A stretch of DNA of 64,000 nucleotides, taken from Bilabrum cf. latius. Taxonomy: Eukaryota; Bigyra: Bicosoecida; Bigyra; Bicosoecida. Shown here piece by piece: positions 1 to 11,394 of this stretch (position 1 is the first letter of the stretch; each line of letters starts with the position of its first letter). The stretch covers positions 310,001 through 374,000 of the forward strand of contig OZ237773.1 of NCBI GenBank assembly GCA_965178125.1. Reading direction: 5' to 3'. The position numbers were made by a program, and so were the translations under genes. The notes below the pieces were generated by a model, which was not told the origin of the DNA, ran no database searches, and saw nothing but the letters and a program-made list of their open reading frames with translations.

Positions 1-2669
1 CCCTCCGGACCTGCCCGTGCCTCTTTTCCAGCTCGGCAAACACCAGCCACAGGGGCAGGGCGCTGGCGAGGCCTTGTTCCCCGCCCTCTCCCGCGGCAGC
101 CACGGCCTCCTCGCAGATTTCCCTGGCCCTCTCCAGCTTGTCCAGGCGACCCCCAGGAGCACCCAGCACGTCGATCGAGGCACCAGCCGCTGCGGCCACG
201 GCGGGCAACGACGACGAAGATGACGAAGATGATGATGAGGACGATGATGATGACGAAGCAGCACCGGTACCTGCCCCCCCGGCGCCCTTGGTGTGGCGCT
301 TCACGAACGCCCCGATGTAAGCCAGCCACAGGTCCCTCTGGTGCGGCCAGCCGAACGCCGCCACCCCCCTCTCATACACACGGAAGGACTCCTCGAACTC
401 GTTGTGCGCCTGCAGATACTCTGCGTGCTGCAGCACCATGGCCGCCGTGGCCACTCCCAGTCGAAGGCACAGCGCATGCGCCGCCTTGACCTCATCCACA
501 GTGCCCAGGGACTCCTCCAGGTCGAGGAACAGCGCCCACACGCGGGGGTTCAGGTGCAGCCGGTCTCGCGCCGAGGTTTTGCCACCCCCGTGCAGTCGCC
601 GGAGAACCGCCGCCGAAGGTTCCCTGACGGCCTCGGCGGCCACCGCCCGGGCCTCCTCCAGTCTCTCCTCCCTCACCTCCAGCTCTGCCAGGGAACAATG
701 CACGGCGGCCAACTGGTCCACCCTCCTGAACGATACCTCAATGGCGCGCCGGAGCACCACCCTCGCCGATTCCGAGTCCCCGTTCCGCTCGTAGAGCCCT
801 GCAAACGCGATCCACAGCTCTTCCAGCTTGCCAACCGCCTTGCCCGGGTCCACCGCCTGCGTGGCCTCCTGAAACGCAAGCACTGCCTGGTCCGGCCGTC
901 CCTGCTTCTCGTACAGCTGTGCCCTGTCCAGCCACTCCTACACGCTCTGGGGGTTCTGCCTCAGCCGCACGGAGGACAGCAGCAGCGGCCGCCTGGCCAC
1001 GAGGACCTCGAGCCGCTCCATCCTGAGGGCGAGGTCCTCCTTCCCGGCCTCCAGCTGGGCCAGCTCTTTGCCCTCGATGTCGCTGGCCCCGCGGTCACCA
1101 GGCGAGTCCCCGCCCGCTGATGCCGATGAGGACGATGCAGACGCACCAGCTGCCTTGTTGGAGCTGTCCTATTCGTCCTCGTCCTCGTCCTCGTCCTCGT
1201 CGTCATCGGACACCTCTCCCGCAGCGAGCAGCAGGGTCTCCTCAAACCGCACGTAACTATCGTACACGGTCGCGAAATCCCTCACCGTCATGACGGCTTC
1301 GATCCCCTCCTCGTACACGTCTCTCGCCCGCTCGAACCTGCCCTGCCTCGAGTGCCAGTCCGCCAGCGCGCACCACAGCCGGCCCACCTCGTCCGAGAAC
1401 CTCCGGATGCCCGAGCGGAGCACCTGCTCCACATTCAGCGAGCGAACCTTCCCCGCGTGCTCCGACACGGTCGCGCACAGCCGCAGCCACAGCTCGTGGT
1501 GGGACCGCCCCCGCTTGCTGACGAAGGAGGGGTCGTCCACAGCGCGCGCCAGCACGAGGGCGCCCTCGTCCACGCGGCCAAACCGGAAGTAGTACTCGGC
1601 CAGCCGCTCGAGCTGCTTGGGGGCGAACTCGACGAACCTTCGCAGCAGCAGGGCACCCGACCTTGGGGGGACAGCCGGCTGCCGCCTCCAGTCGATGCCC
1701 AGGTGCCTGCGGACCGCCCGCTCGTCCCGTCTCAGTTGTTCCCTGGCCTCGGTGTCTTGCGCGGAGGCGCCCTTGGCTGCGGCGGAGGAGGACGATGAAG
1801 TTCCGCTGGATCGCGCGGCGCCGGTGCCGAGAAGTTCGCCGCGCTCGTCGACAGCACCCTCATCCTCGTCGTGGTCGTCATCGCCGCGCTCCGGTGGCAG
1901 CTCAAGGGACGGTACCTCGTAGGAACCGTCCTCCAGCATGCGAGGGGGGTCGGATGTTTCTACGAAGCGCACGACCGCTGGCCAGACGTGGTCGTGCTGG
2001 GTGACCGGGAGGGCTGCGAGCGCCCTGTCGAGCGTCTTGCGGATTTGGGATACTTTCCGGCGGCGGCAGAGCAGAGCGATGTGATCCCTCCACACAACAG
2101 GCATTTTATGCATGTATACCAAGGCCCGCTCAAAGACGTCGGACAGGCGTGCGAGGCGCGGGGAGGAGGGATTGCAAGCACTTGTTTGCTTGCTGCGCTC
2201 CCGCAAGTATCGCTTCCATAGCTTGTACGATCCTGGCAGGCACCGCAAGGAACGCTCGTACAGGTAGTTTCTAACCTGCAAATAAAGTTGGGTGGAGCAC
2301 GATGGGCAACACCGTAACGGAGGCTGTTGCCGGGCTGCATCCCAATAGTGACAGTTGTCATGAGCCAAGCCTTCAAATAGGGAAACGATCCTGCACGACT
2401 ACTACATTTGTTCTCCATTAAAATTGATAGTATTATTATATTCTCACCGGAGGGGTTGCATCTCTTTTTGAGCCCAAATACTCCAGCCACAGCGACAGGT
2501 CCAATGGATTCCGCTTAAGCTGCTCCTCAAACGACACGTCGTCTTCGTTCAGCTCTAAGGTTCCAACTGCTGCAACGTCGATGTCGGTACCTCCGCGCAG
2601 TTGCGCCATCTCGCCAAATGTTGTGCTGGGCGGCAGCTTCTCGTCGCAACGGCTCCGATTGCCAATCAT
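1..2669 (-). CDS. SYF1: Syf1/XAB2-like pre-mRNA splicing factor (HAT repeats), 3' part outside window
   Basis: HAT-repeat scaffold of the Prp19/NineTeen complex; acts in the nucleus in spliceosome activation. Exon 1 is 2448-2669 (ATG at 2667-2669) and exon 2 is 1-2275. The 172-bp intron begins GTGAG, ends TTTGCAG, and joins in phase 0 to give PP-VRNYLYERSL, the normal Syf1 N-terminal HAT. Recognisable blocks: FEEQLKRNP, PGSYKLWKRYLRER, FVSKRGRSHHELW, RDVYEEGIEAVMTVRDF, RRPLLLSSVRLRQNP, DLEESLGT, FEESFRVYERG. Acidic Ser/Asp insertions are additional to the family. Two in-frame TAGs (1169-1171, 938-940) are read as Gln; the second falls in NPQSV-x-EW, a variable polar position in homologues. 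The gene is open at base 1 inside a late HAT repeat, so the stop is not seen. Confidence 0.93.
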
Positions 2670-2717
2670 TTATGCCTCACCGATCCGTGCTGGTGGGTCT
2701 GGTCTATTTGTCGTGGC
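2670..2717. promoter_or_regulatory. 48-bp gap between divergent start codons (Syf1 / PhyH)
   Basis: Two oppositely oriented genes start 48 bp apart, so any promoter must be shared or overlap the coding or leader sequence. No TATA element is evident. The bidirectional-promoter role is inferred from geometry only. Confidence 0.35.
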
Positions 2718-4003
2718 ATGGCTGCTGTGTCCGACAAGTGTCACGATACGCTGTACTCTAAGTATACTAGCTCAACATCGATACCAGAGACAGATGGAGG
2801 CCCTGGCTGGCACCCCAGCGCTGACCAGGTAGAACAATTTCGCATGGCTGGTTGCATGATTGTGAGAAAGTTCATCACGACTGAGGAGCATAAGAGGCTC
2901 AGGTCGGAGTGCGATCGAGAGGATGGTGTGAAGCAATTCGCATTTGAACGAGATGATGGAGAGGGTCGGAAATCCAAGATGTGAGGAACGGCTCGATGTC
3001 AAAAACAGTTGCACTTGTGCGACTCGCGTCGTATCCGTACACTCGAGACATTCCACGTGCCAACAATTTACGTGCTTATTTTCGCCGCTTATTTTCACAC
3101 AGGTCGTTGTGGTATACTCCAGGCGAAGATCTAACAGGTGCATGCGGCCGCTCAGAGCGGGCCATGGCACCAGCCGATGCCTTCGTGGGGGGTCCTGTGT
3201 ATCACCACCACACAAAGCTGATCATGAAAGACGCGCGTACTGGAGGACGGTTTGCACCACACCAGGACAGAGGATACTGTGAGCTGATCGGTGCTCGTTG
3301 CCTTTGGCCTCCTGCGGACAAGACGTGGAGTCCACCATCCCGTTGTGCCACCAGCATCAGAAAGTATAGTCCCACATGCTAAACGCGACAAGATTAATAG
3401 CCCAAACCATGTTCATACTTGTCTCCAATCACCGCAGGGCACTCCACTGGTATGCTCAGGCCTCACGCATGCACGCTGATGGTGGCGCTGGATGACGCCG
3501 ATGCCGAGAACGGGTGCCTGCAGGTCTGGCCCGGGTCACACCAGTGCGGCGTTCTACCGCATGGGTCAGTGGGTGGCCAAACAGGACTGCTACCTAAGTT
3601 TGCCGAGGCGGTGGCCCGCGATTACGAGCGGCATAACGTGGTTCTACGGGCGGGAGACGCGTGCTACTTCCACTGCGATCTGGTGCATGTGAGCCAGAGG
3701 AACGGCAGCGACCGAAGGAGATGGTGCTTTCTGGTGGCATTCAATCGCAAGGACAACGAGGATAGGTGGAGGAGACACCCAGCTTCATCTCTCTCGATCG
3801 AGCGCTCCCCGGATGATGCCTTCATGAAGGTTCCCTGCGGGCTTCCAGTGAGCACGGCGGTGAAGGACTTTATGGATTTCGAGGGGAAAACCGAAAAGGA
3901 ACGGGGAAGTATCGATGGAGGAGAACGCAAAGGGCACGGTGAGGCCGATGTTGCTGCTGCCAGTGGCGGCAAGGCTGCTCCGAGCGAGCAAGTGAGCAAG
4001 TGA
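2718..4003 (+). CDS. Phytanoyl-CoA dioxygenase (PhyH) family Fe(II)/2-oxoglutarate oxygenase
   Basis: Three exons: 2718-2980, 3103-3278 and 3438-4003. Introns are 122 and 159 bp, GT-AG; the total of 1005 nt is a whole number of codons and gives 334 aa. Splicing 2 rebuilds the family sequence HQDRGYW-HSTGML. The metal-binding H-x-D is in FAPHQDRGY. The core ALDDADAENGCLQVWPGSH is typical of PhyH proteins. The distal His and the 2-oxoglutarate Arg are probably in CDLVHVSQRNGSDRRRWCF. Family members hydroxylate acyl-CoA or small lipophilic substrates; the substrate here is unknown. No PTS2-like N-terminus was evident. No in-frame TAG occurs in this gene; it ends in TGA. The C-terminal 60 residues are charged and low in complexity. 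Confidence 0.92.
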
Positions 4004-4187
4004 GCAAGTGCTCCTCCGAGACTGAGGGCAGGTGAGCAATGCCCTAAAGCTTGGAGGCATGATGCGCTATGCACGATAATAATTATAATCATATCACAAT
4101 TTCCTGTGCCTACGGTCAGAGATATCATTCATCACTCAGATTTAGATAATTTAGCACTGCCAGCGTACGGGCAGTGCCAACCTTCGC

Positions 4188-5929
4188 TCAGTCCCCATCG
4201 TCCATTGGCTCGCTCCAACCGCAGTCACCTCCCCCATCTACGCGTGCTCCATCATAGTGTCGGCCAGTAGACTGGTTCCCCGCCGCGGCCCATCGACTCA
4301 TCGATTTCCTCTCTGCGATCCTCGCCGCCATGGCGGCCTGCAGCCGCACCTCCCTTGCCCTCCGGATCTCTTCCCGGGCCGCTGCCTCTCTGCGTCTAGC
4401 CATCTCTTTCAGCTGCCACTGTCTTTCCTCCAGTGCGTGCTGGGTCCTTCGGCGAGCCAAGTCGGCCTCCAGCTGCTCCACTTCCGCCCAGTGGGGAGAC
4501 GACCTGCCTGCATCGTCGTGCGGTGCACCCAGATGTAGCGTTGACTCCAGCAAGACAGCGTGCGGTTTTCCTACCTCGGGCGACTCGTTGCTCATCGTTT
4601 GAAAGCGAACAGGCCTGCATACAGCAGTCCTCTACCGCAAGGCCCAAGAGTCCCGCAGCACTCCCAGCATGCCACCATCCAGCGCACTGGCTCGAAGGTG
4701 GTGATGTGCATCCGATGCGGCGCCTCCACCCCATGTCGGTGCTGTGGCAGCAACAGAGATGATAGTGGGCCGTGCTGCTCCCTGGGCGGCGTGGGCAACA
4801 GAGCTGAGCTGCTTGGGGGCGGATGCAGCAGCTGCTGCTCGGGCTGCTTGCGATGCTGCGATGGATCCGCGTGAATTTCCGTGCGCGCCTTTCCTGAGAC
4901 TCTGGTCGCCTCTAAAAGCACCGCTGCTCCATACCTGCTGCCCTGCACCGCCACGATGAGGCCCCCAGGTCTGACGCAGGGGTTTCTGTGGGAAGGGAGC
5001 GCTGGGTGGCCCTTCGGCGTGCCAGTCTCTGCCGACTTGTTGGCCATTGCGGAGGGTCCACTGCCTGTTCTACGGGCCCCAGTTGTGTTTTAGTGAGCTT
5101 CCAGCCTCCGACGTAGTCTGCAGCTGCGAGGAGGCTGTCAGTTGGGAGGACGTTGTCGTGGCAAGCGACCTGCTCGACGTAGAGGCTGTCGTGATCGAGT
5201 CGTTTTTTCCGGGGGCACTACGGGGCATGGGAGCGATGGGCCCCGATCCAGTCCGACTGCTGAGGAATGCAACCCGCCCATTGGTAGGCGCTTCCGGTCC
5301 CTGCAGCTGCGGCCCGCTCCCGGTCTCTTCCCACTGGGCTGCTGGTTGCCCTGCCCCTCTCCCGGTCTCTTCCCACTGGGCTGCTGGTTGCCCCGCCCCG
5401 CTACTGGACGATGTGAGGGCCACGGGACTATAGTGGTCTCGCAGTTGGGTGGACACCATGGGCATGGGACCCGGGAAGGTGCAGTTTTGCATGACGCCTT
5501 CGTGCTGGAGTACCCCCCCATGCTGCCTGCTGCTAGTGGAGGCGGCGTCATCGGCCGGCGGATGCACCGGGCCGAGACCCAGCCCCTCGAGCCCGCTGCC
5601 CATGGAGGCGCCCGAGCCCGGGCGAATGGAGTGAGGGTCGTCCAGGCTGTCGCTGCTGATGCTTCCATTCGGGGAGAACGACCCCCGAGGGTAGGACATC
5701 GCCACCTGCGCGCCTGCGCGGCTCGTGTCGTCAAGCATGCTGTGGTCGTCCATGTCCCAAGCATTCCCGGTGCCTGCAAGTGAGACTCCGCAAAGAATTA
5801 ATTGGAAAATAGTATGCAAAATCTGATGCAAGTCAGTACCCTGCGTATTATTAGAGTGGAAGACTCACCTGGAGCGGCACCCGCCGTTGACGTCTGCTGC
5901 TGCTGAGGACCGACTGCTGGAGACCTCAT
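4188..5929 (-). CDS. Low-complexity coiled-coil protein, family member A (paralogue of 17575-20176)
   Basis: Two exons (5869-5929 and 4188-5773) flank a 95-bp GT-AG intron; the 1647 nt give 548 aa ending in TGA. The start is the ATG after a leader shared with member B. The N-terminal half is Ser/Gly/Pro-rich, with RGSFSPN, SLDDPHS and the block GSGASMGSGLEGLGLGP shared almost exactly with B. The C-terminus holds a charged predicted coiled coil (LKEMARRREAAAREEIRRAR...) also shared with B and more weakly with J. TAGs at 5070-5072 and 4632-4634 are read as Gln; the second is conserved in B. No known domain was recognised. The protein ends about 165 residues earlier than B after the coiled coil. 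Function unknown. Confidence 0.8.
5321..5404 (-). repeat. 42-bp tandem duplication inside family member A
   Basis: Two nearly identical 42-bp units encode GAGQPAAQWEETG(R/S) twice on the minus strand. The duplication is in frame and absent from the aligned part of member B. Confidence 0.85.
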
Positions 5930-5940
5930 TGTCTGCGAGA
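5927..5940 (-). promoter_or_regulatory. Conserved leader TCTCGCAGACAATG at the start of member A
   Basis: The 14 nt ending in the start codon match member B (20174-20187) at 13 positions. Member D carries TTCTCGCAGAAG just downstream of its proposed ATG, and CTCGCAGA occurs upstream of J. It may be an initiator or the acceptor of a 5'-UTR intron; the sequence alone cannot decide. Confidence 0.4.
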
Positions 5941-6550
5941 TGCTTCAGGCTTAGCACATTTATTATAAGCATTAAATTTTGAAGGGGAAACAGTCGATGC
6001 GCTTTATGACAGGAAGAGAGAGCCTTGCTGCATCGCGGACATCAGTAGCTATCCTCGCCTGCCCAGTACTATGAGCCCATCCAAAGTCTACTTCAAGAAG
6101 CAAAGCAGACTAATCGTTACTAAAACTTCAAAATTAAGTAATTGTCACAGTGCATCTTGACTGTCTCTGATATTTGGGGCGATATAAGCGCATCCACCCA
6201 AGGCACCTATGCCCACTCCACAAGCTTGGCAAGCTGTGAATGCTATTGAAGCTACCCTCTAGGACATAGAATGCAACTCACAAAGAAGTTTGGTAACAGA
6301 TATAACTGCAGTGGGTTTTATGTGCTGGTATCAAGCGGATTAGGTGACAAATAGGGTGCGCACCAAAGGGTGTCACAACGTGATGGCAGTGGTGAAAGCT
6401 CCACTCGTCGGCTCCGAGTCGTTCAAATAGGTTCCTTCGGGTTCGCTGAAGCTTCGTTCTCAAAGAATTCTTTGGCATCTCCTGTGCATTCCCAGCAACG
6501 GATAGGATTGAGCACGCTCCGAATTCGCATAGTCATACTATATTGAGTAC
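5930..6550. other. Intergenic gap between divergent genes A and DUS
   Basis: About 620 bp, more AT-rich than the genes. Apart from the leader element of A I see no supported gene. Confidence 0.5.
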
Positions 6551-9500
6551 ATGGCGGGGAGCAAGGCTGCTGAAGACAAGCCATTGCAGGACACTTAGCC
6601 GCTGAGCACAACAGTGGAATCAGCGGGGCCTGCTCCAGTTCCTCGACCACTGCCTGCTCCGGACAAGGTTCGCGGATGGAAGTATTTTAAGGATGTTCTG
6701 GGGTCCCCAAGGCTCTGGGTGGCACCGATGGTTGAGCAAAGCGATCTCGGGTTTCGAATGCTGTGCCTGCACTGGGGCGCTGACATGGCGTGTGTGCACA
6801 TGCTCGTCCCCAAGCACATTATGCAGGACACCCGGCACTCAGTTTTAAGAAATTGCTGGGCCGAACGGGACGAGAAGCGAGGTCACGGCCCGATGGTCGA
6901 CGGTTTAGGCGTAGTTCCAGTGGGGCCGATCACCGCTGAACTTGCTGCGGCAGAGGCCGAGAAAGCGAAAAAGCTCGGCGCAGCAGGTGCTAGTGCAAGA
7001 CCTTACAAGCCTGAGTAGCTCGATCCAGCGGGTTAGCCGAGCAAGGCCGCAGACCAGATCGCATCCATACGGAGGGAGGCTCTCGCGCGAGCAAGGGCCA
7101 GGATGTTCGCCCTCCCGGCACAAGAAGGCCCCATACACGAGCGAGCATCGCTTCGAGCACCGGGGAAATCGCCGACTGATCGCGATATTGACCTCACGTG
7201 GGGCCCCGGCAGATCCCCTCACCAGCTCGGGCTCCCGCTTCCGCCACCGCTGCCATCGTAGGTCGAAAGAACGGGTGCAAGCGCAGGCCCGTCGTCCTCG
7301 GCATCTCCAACCGGCGGCCCTACGGACTCCTTCGCACCAGCCCATGTCTCGTGCCTCTCAGAGATGCCACCCCTGCCGAGCCAGGCATGCACTCGTCACA
7401 CTGAGATGACCTCGTACCTGCAGCGGCACTGCGACAACAGGTACCTCCACGGCGCCCTCTCAACGTGCCCAGAAGAGGTCAACTGCTCCATCCAGGTGTG
7501 CGGGCACGACCCGAAGCTCGTGTGCCCCGCCGCCCAGCGGGCCGTGGCCCACGCCAGGAGGCTGGGTGCCAGGGTGGTCGCGGTGGACCTGAACCTGGGG
7601 TGTCCGCAAGGCATCGCCAGGAAGGGCAGGTACGGCTCTTTCCTGCTGCCAGAGTACCCTGTTGCCGCTGACGTGGTCCGGTGCCTGGATCGAGCGCTGC
7701 CTGACGTGGCAGTCACCGTCAAGATCAGGTGCCTGCCTACGATGGGAGAGACGCTCAAGGCTGTCAGGGCACTCGTCGACGCGGGGGCCGCGCTCGTCAC
7801 AGTGCACGGCCGGATCCAGCCGAACAAAGGCCCGCACATCGGGAACGCCGACTGGCGCGCCATCGCCGAGATCGTGCGCAGTTTCCCCGAAGTACCAGTG
7901 GTCGCAAACGGATCCATGGTCACTGGGGGTGACATCCTCAGGTGCCTGGCCGCCACGGGGGCAGCTGGGTGCATGCTCAGCGAGGGCTGCCTCGGTGACC
8001 CGGGTGTGTTTTACAGGGCCAAGGTACTCGCCAGGAAGCTGGGGTGGCCCAGCCTGGGAGCCTGCTCCCTCCATGAGCGAGCCGCAGGTGAAAGGGGAAG
8101 GGGGCCGCCTGGCTCCCGGGCGATGGGTGGGGAGGCATCTGATGGTGCTGGTGCTGGTGCTGGTGCTGGTGCTGGTGCTGGTGCTGGTGCTGGTGCTGAG
8201 GGCAGCAGCAGCGGAGCCGAGGCACTTTCACGCGCCCTGTTTGACATGGGAAACAACGACCTGGCCAAACTGGCGCCCAGCCGCCCCCACGAGGTGGATC
8301 TTCTGGAGGACTACGTGAGGCATGCCCGAAGGTACGGCACCGATCGGAGCGCGTTCACGAGCCACGTCAACAAGCTCGCCCACGCCCCCTTCCTGGCCTG
8401 GCCCAGACTCAGGTCCATGCAGTACAGCGCCTGGAGGCACGATGAGCTGCACTGGTACATCCTGGCTCGGCTGCAGGAGGATTCGGTCGCATGCGGGACC
8501 GGGGGGGACGGCGTCTCTGGGAATGATTCGTCCACGCCAAAGGTGGAGCGGAAGTTCGACGTGGACATGTCGCCCGAGGCCATCGCAGATCGCAAGAGGA
8601 GGGGCGTGGACAAACTCGGCAACCGGATTGTTCCCCGGGCACTGAAGAGCGAGAAGGAGAAGAACAAGCACAGGGCCGACACGTTCGTCTCCGGGAGGGG
8701 CCTCTTCGACGCGATGCAGGCATGCGTGGTGCAAGCTGGCATGACGATCAGCAGGAACCAGAGACTGTACGTGATCCGATCCGATGGGTCTCAGGCCAGG
8801 CATCTGGGGGAGGGCAGGGGGGTGTGTGCGGCAGCGCAGGCGGCCATCGCTGCTCTCAACAAAGAGAAGTCTGCAGCCATCGGCGCGCTGGCTATGGGTG
8901 CGACAGCGGACGAAGCTCCGCAATCTGACGGTCCTAGAACCGGTGCGGGAGCCCCGAGCGCAAGCTCAGCAGCTTCATCATCGTCCTCGTCCTCGTCATC
9001 TTGCTCATCATCGTCCTCGTCTCCTTCTGCCACCTCTAGTTCAAACCCGAGTCAGGCCAAGGCGCCCGAGATCCAGCGGCCAGAGGGGAAGGAGCCCTTC
9101 TGTCTCATCAGCGGGGTGCCAGTGTACGCTGGGGATCGCATCGTTGTTCCCTCGAAGCTGTACCACTCGATCGGCTCCGACTGGGCCACACAGCACCATG
9201 CGATGCAGATACCGCCCGCCTCGCTGAGTCTTGTGTACGAGACGATGGACGAGGTGGTGTAGATCATGCGGGCGAGGCTCAGGGAACACGGGGCGGGTTG
9301 CCTGACCATGCTGAGCAAGAGCAGGGCCAGAGAAATGGGGCTGCAGGTAAACGGCGCCAATCCGCCTAAGAAGAAAACCAAGGGGAAGCAGCAGCAGCAG
9401 AAGTAGCAGCAGCAGGCCGCACCGGGTGCAGCCCATGTTGGTAGTGCTCCATCCACGGAGCCACCGACAATGCCTGCTCTCGCGTCCACTGCAGGGCACA

Positions 9501-10009
9501 TGGATCCGCTGACTCGGGTGGGCGACTCGCAGTCCGGCGAGACCTCGGGGAACCTCGCGCGGTCGACCGACGCCGCCATCGTGCCGATTGCCATCGCGTG
9601 GCCGGAGGTGGGCGGGTGGTACTACAGGTACCGGCTGCACTCCCAGCCGCAGTGCTCAGGCGGTGCCAAGCTCGAATCCAAGCCGCCCAAGAAGAAGAAG
9701 CCAAGGGAGGAGAGGAGAGCTAGGGCGGTGGTGAGGAGGGAGGCCATGTATGGCGTGGGGGGCAGGGGGTCTCTTCACAGCGGTGGGATCCAGGAGCAGG
9801 AGAGGCTCAAGAGCATGGAGGCGGCCAGCGGGGCAGGCGCCGCAACGCACTCGGGTGATCTGCGATCTCACAGCATCGGGTCTGGAGCAATAAGCGCTGC
9901 ACCGGCAGTTGCTGGATCCACCCGATCGGCGCCAGATGCCATGGATGACGCGGCTGGAGCTGCGGGGGGTCAACCAGCCAGCAAGAAGCCGAGAGTAGAA
10001 ACTAAGTGA
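6551..10009 (+). CDS. tRNA-dihydrouridine synthase, Dus1-like, with long insertions and basic C-terminus
   Basis: FMN/NADPH-dependent reduction of uridine to dihydrouridine in the tRNA D-loop. One 1,152-aa frame from the ATG at 6551 to TGA at 10007-10009. It is crossed by six TAGs (6596, 7016, 7034, 7259, 9260, 9404) that separate parts of one enzyme. Before the third TAG: FKDVLGSPRLWVAPMVEQSDLGFR and a GAD motif. After it: QVCGHDP, VDLNLGCPQGIARKGRYGSFLL with the conserved GCP cysteine, VTVKIR, TVHGR, DWRAI, VANGSM and a C-terminal helical domain. A roughly 170-aa disordered insert splits the barrel, and about 470 extra C-terminal residues include an RNA-binding-like lysine-rich end (PKKKTKGK, SKPPKKKKPREERR). 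QQQQK-TAG-QQQ at 9404 favours Gln. Dus1/Dus1L is the closest family by motif. Confidence 0.92.
8144..8198 (+). repeat. GGTGCT hexanucleotide tract (Gly-Ala repeat in DUS)
   Basis: About nine perfect GGTGCT units lie between the catalytic barrel and the helical domain and encode alternating Gly-Ala in frame. Confidence 0.9.
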
Positions 10010-10164
10010 TGCAAGTGGCCAAAAAGCCGCTGCCTTTCCTGATCCGATTGGGGTACTTTCCCTGTCCAAATCATGATACCTCCTGGATTTGATTTTGTAA
10101 GTGCACAAAAAGCGGCCAAGAACAAATGCAAATACCCATGTTGGCGGCCATATCCCGCAGCACT

Positions 10165-11118
10165 TCACGAAGCCTGCTTCGGCCTATCGATTCCCTTGTC
10201 TCTTGCCAGCTGGCACACCTTCTTCAGTAACCGACACGACCCCTCCCACTCTTCCCCAGCAAATGCCTCAAACCTCTCGAACCAGTCGTTCACCCGTGGC
10301 ACCTCACGCATGCGCTCCTCGAAGTCGCCGAGGGCCTGCATGGAGGCAATCTCCGAGGCGAGGCTGACGTCAGCGATGCTCGCATACTGCGTACCTGCCA
10401 CCCATGGGCCAGACCATGACGAAGGAGGTGCTTCATCAGTGCTGGAATGCAAGTTGTGTGCAGTGGGGCCGTCTGCCAGGCGGTCCAGGCGGCCCTCGAG
10501 CTGGGCAAGTGCTCGGGCGAGCACGCGCTCTCCGCGCTCGATCGACTGCTCGCTCCTGGTAGGTAAGCCACCGAGCGGTCCCATTACCCTGCCAAAGGTT
10601 ACCGGTGCAGACCCAGGCCGCAGCGCGCAGTGCTACCAGTCAAGGTGGGCATCAATAGATGCCTTGCCCTGCAGATCGTATCCCGCGTACCAGTGGTGGC
10701 TCACTCCGAAGGCAGGCTCTGACGAGAGATACCTAAGAATTGCGTGGGATTCAGAAAGGACAAATGGCGCACTATTTGAACCATCTGCGCCGTTCCCGGC
10801 CTGTTCCTCGCTAATCACCTCAATAACTGGAACTTGTCCCATTGGAGAGAGCTCTGCGACAGTGTGCAAACCCCATCATGATATGAATGAAGCAGAAGTT
10901 TGGTTCCGACACAAAGATCTGCTCTACTACGACCTCCATAAACGAATCTTACTTCGAAACCATTCTGTTCTGACGTCTCCCTTGGCGATCCTAACAGTCT
11001 TGAAGTCAGCATGCATAGATTTCGTTGATTTCATCAGGAAGTACACTGCCCTGGCCGGCTGCGAAATCAAGTCAGCATACAACCTAACGATACGTTTGGG
11101 ACCATGATTTCGGAGCAT
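10165..11118 (-). CDS. Theta-class glutathione S-transferase
   Basis: Cytosolic-type GST conjugating glutathione to electrophiles. Two exons: 10953-11118 and 10165-10853. The 99-bp intron (GTAAGA...CGCAG) joins in phase 1 and restores WFRKLSPMGQVPVIE, the standard G-site strand. The N-terminal thioredoxin fold reads RLYADLISQPARAVYF, where SQP(S/A)RA is the theta signature and the serine is the usual catalytic residue. LSESHAILRYL is the glutathione-binding ES motif. TAG at 10633-10635 lies in LDW-x-HCALRPG; theta GSTs have WQHT or WHHT here, so Gln fits and Leu does not. The product is 284 aa ending in TGA, slightly longer than usual because of insertions around 10740-10800 and in the C-terminal helical domain. 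Convergent with DUS. Confidence 0.92.
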
Positions 11119-11394
11119 GTGTTTGTCTTACAATAGGACGTCAGGATCGCCGGAGTGCCATTGGCAGCGGGAGTGACGAGCGAGCCGTGCGGTTCAAATT
11201 CTTGCTGCAACTGAGGCTTTGTCACCATAACCTGAGCAATGTCATCATATGTAGCTGCACTGCGAGATTCAACGAAGTTCTTGAATGAGTCTCTGGGGGT
11301 GCTAGATGGAGTTAAAGGAAGGGATCCTCCTACAGTGCACCCGCGCGACCTGCCTACGGTGCGGCATGCAACTGTTGCAGAGTAGGCCACATAT
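11119..11394. promoter_or_regulatory. Divergent gap between GST and the coiled-coil gene
   Basis: 276 bp separate two start codons pointing apart, so it probably holds both promoters. No specific motif was identified. Confidence 0.3.

Noticed and set aside
293-1120. Long plus-strand frame opposite Syf1
   Set aside because: Antisense shadow caused by high GC in codon position 3; no protein-like motif. The same applies to the long plus-strand frames at 5142-5783, 21237-22148, 31399-32097, 36176-37090, 49647-51239 and 53574-54653.
7016-7364. Intron inside DUS between the first and third internal TAGs
   Set aside because: The region has no TGA or TAA in frame and no good GT-AG pair that preserves phase; a disordered insert is simpler, though cDNA is needed.
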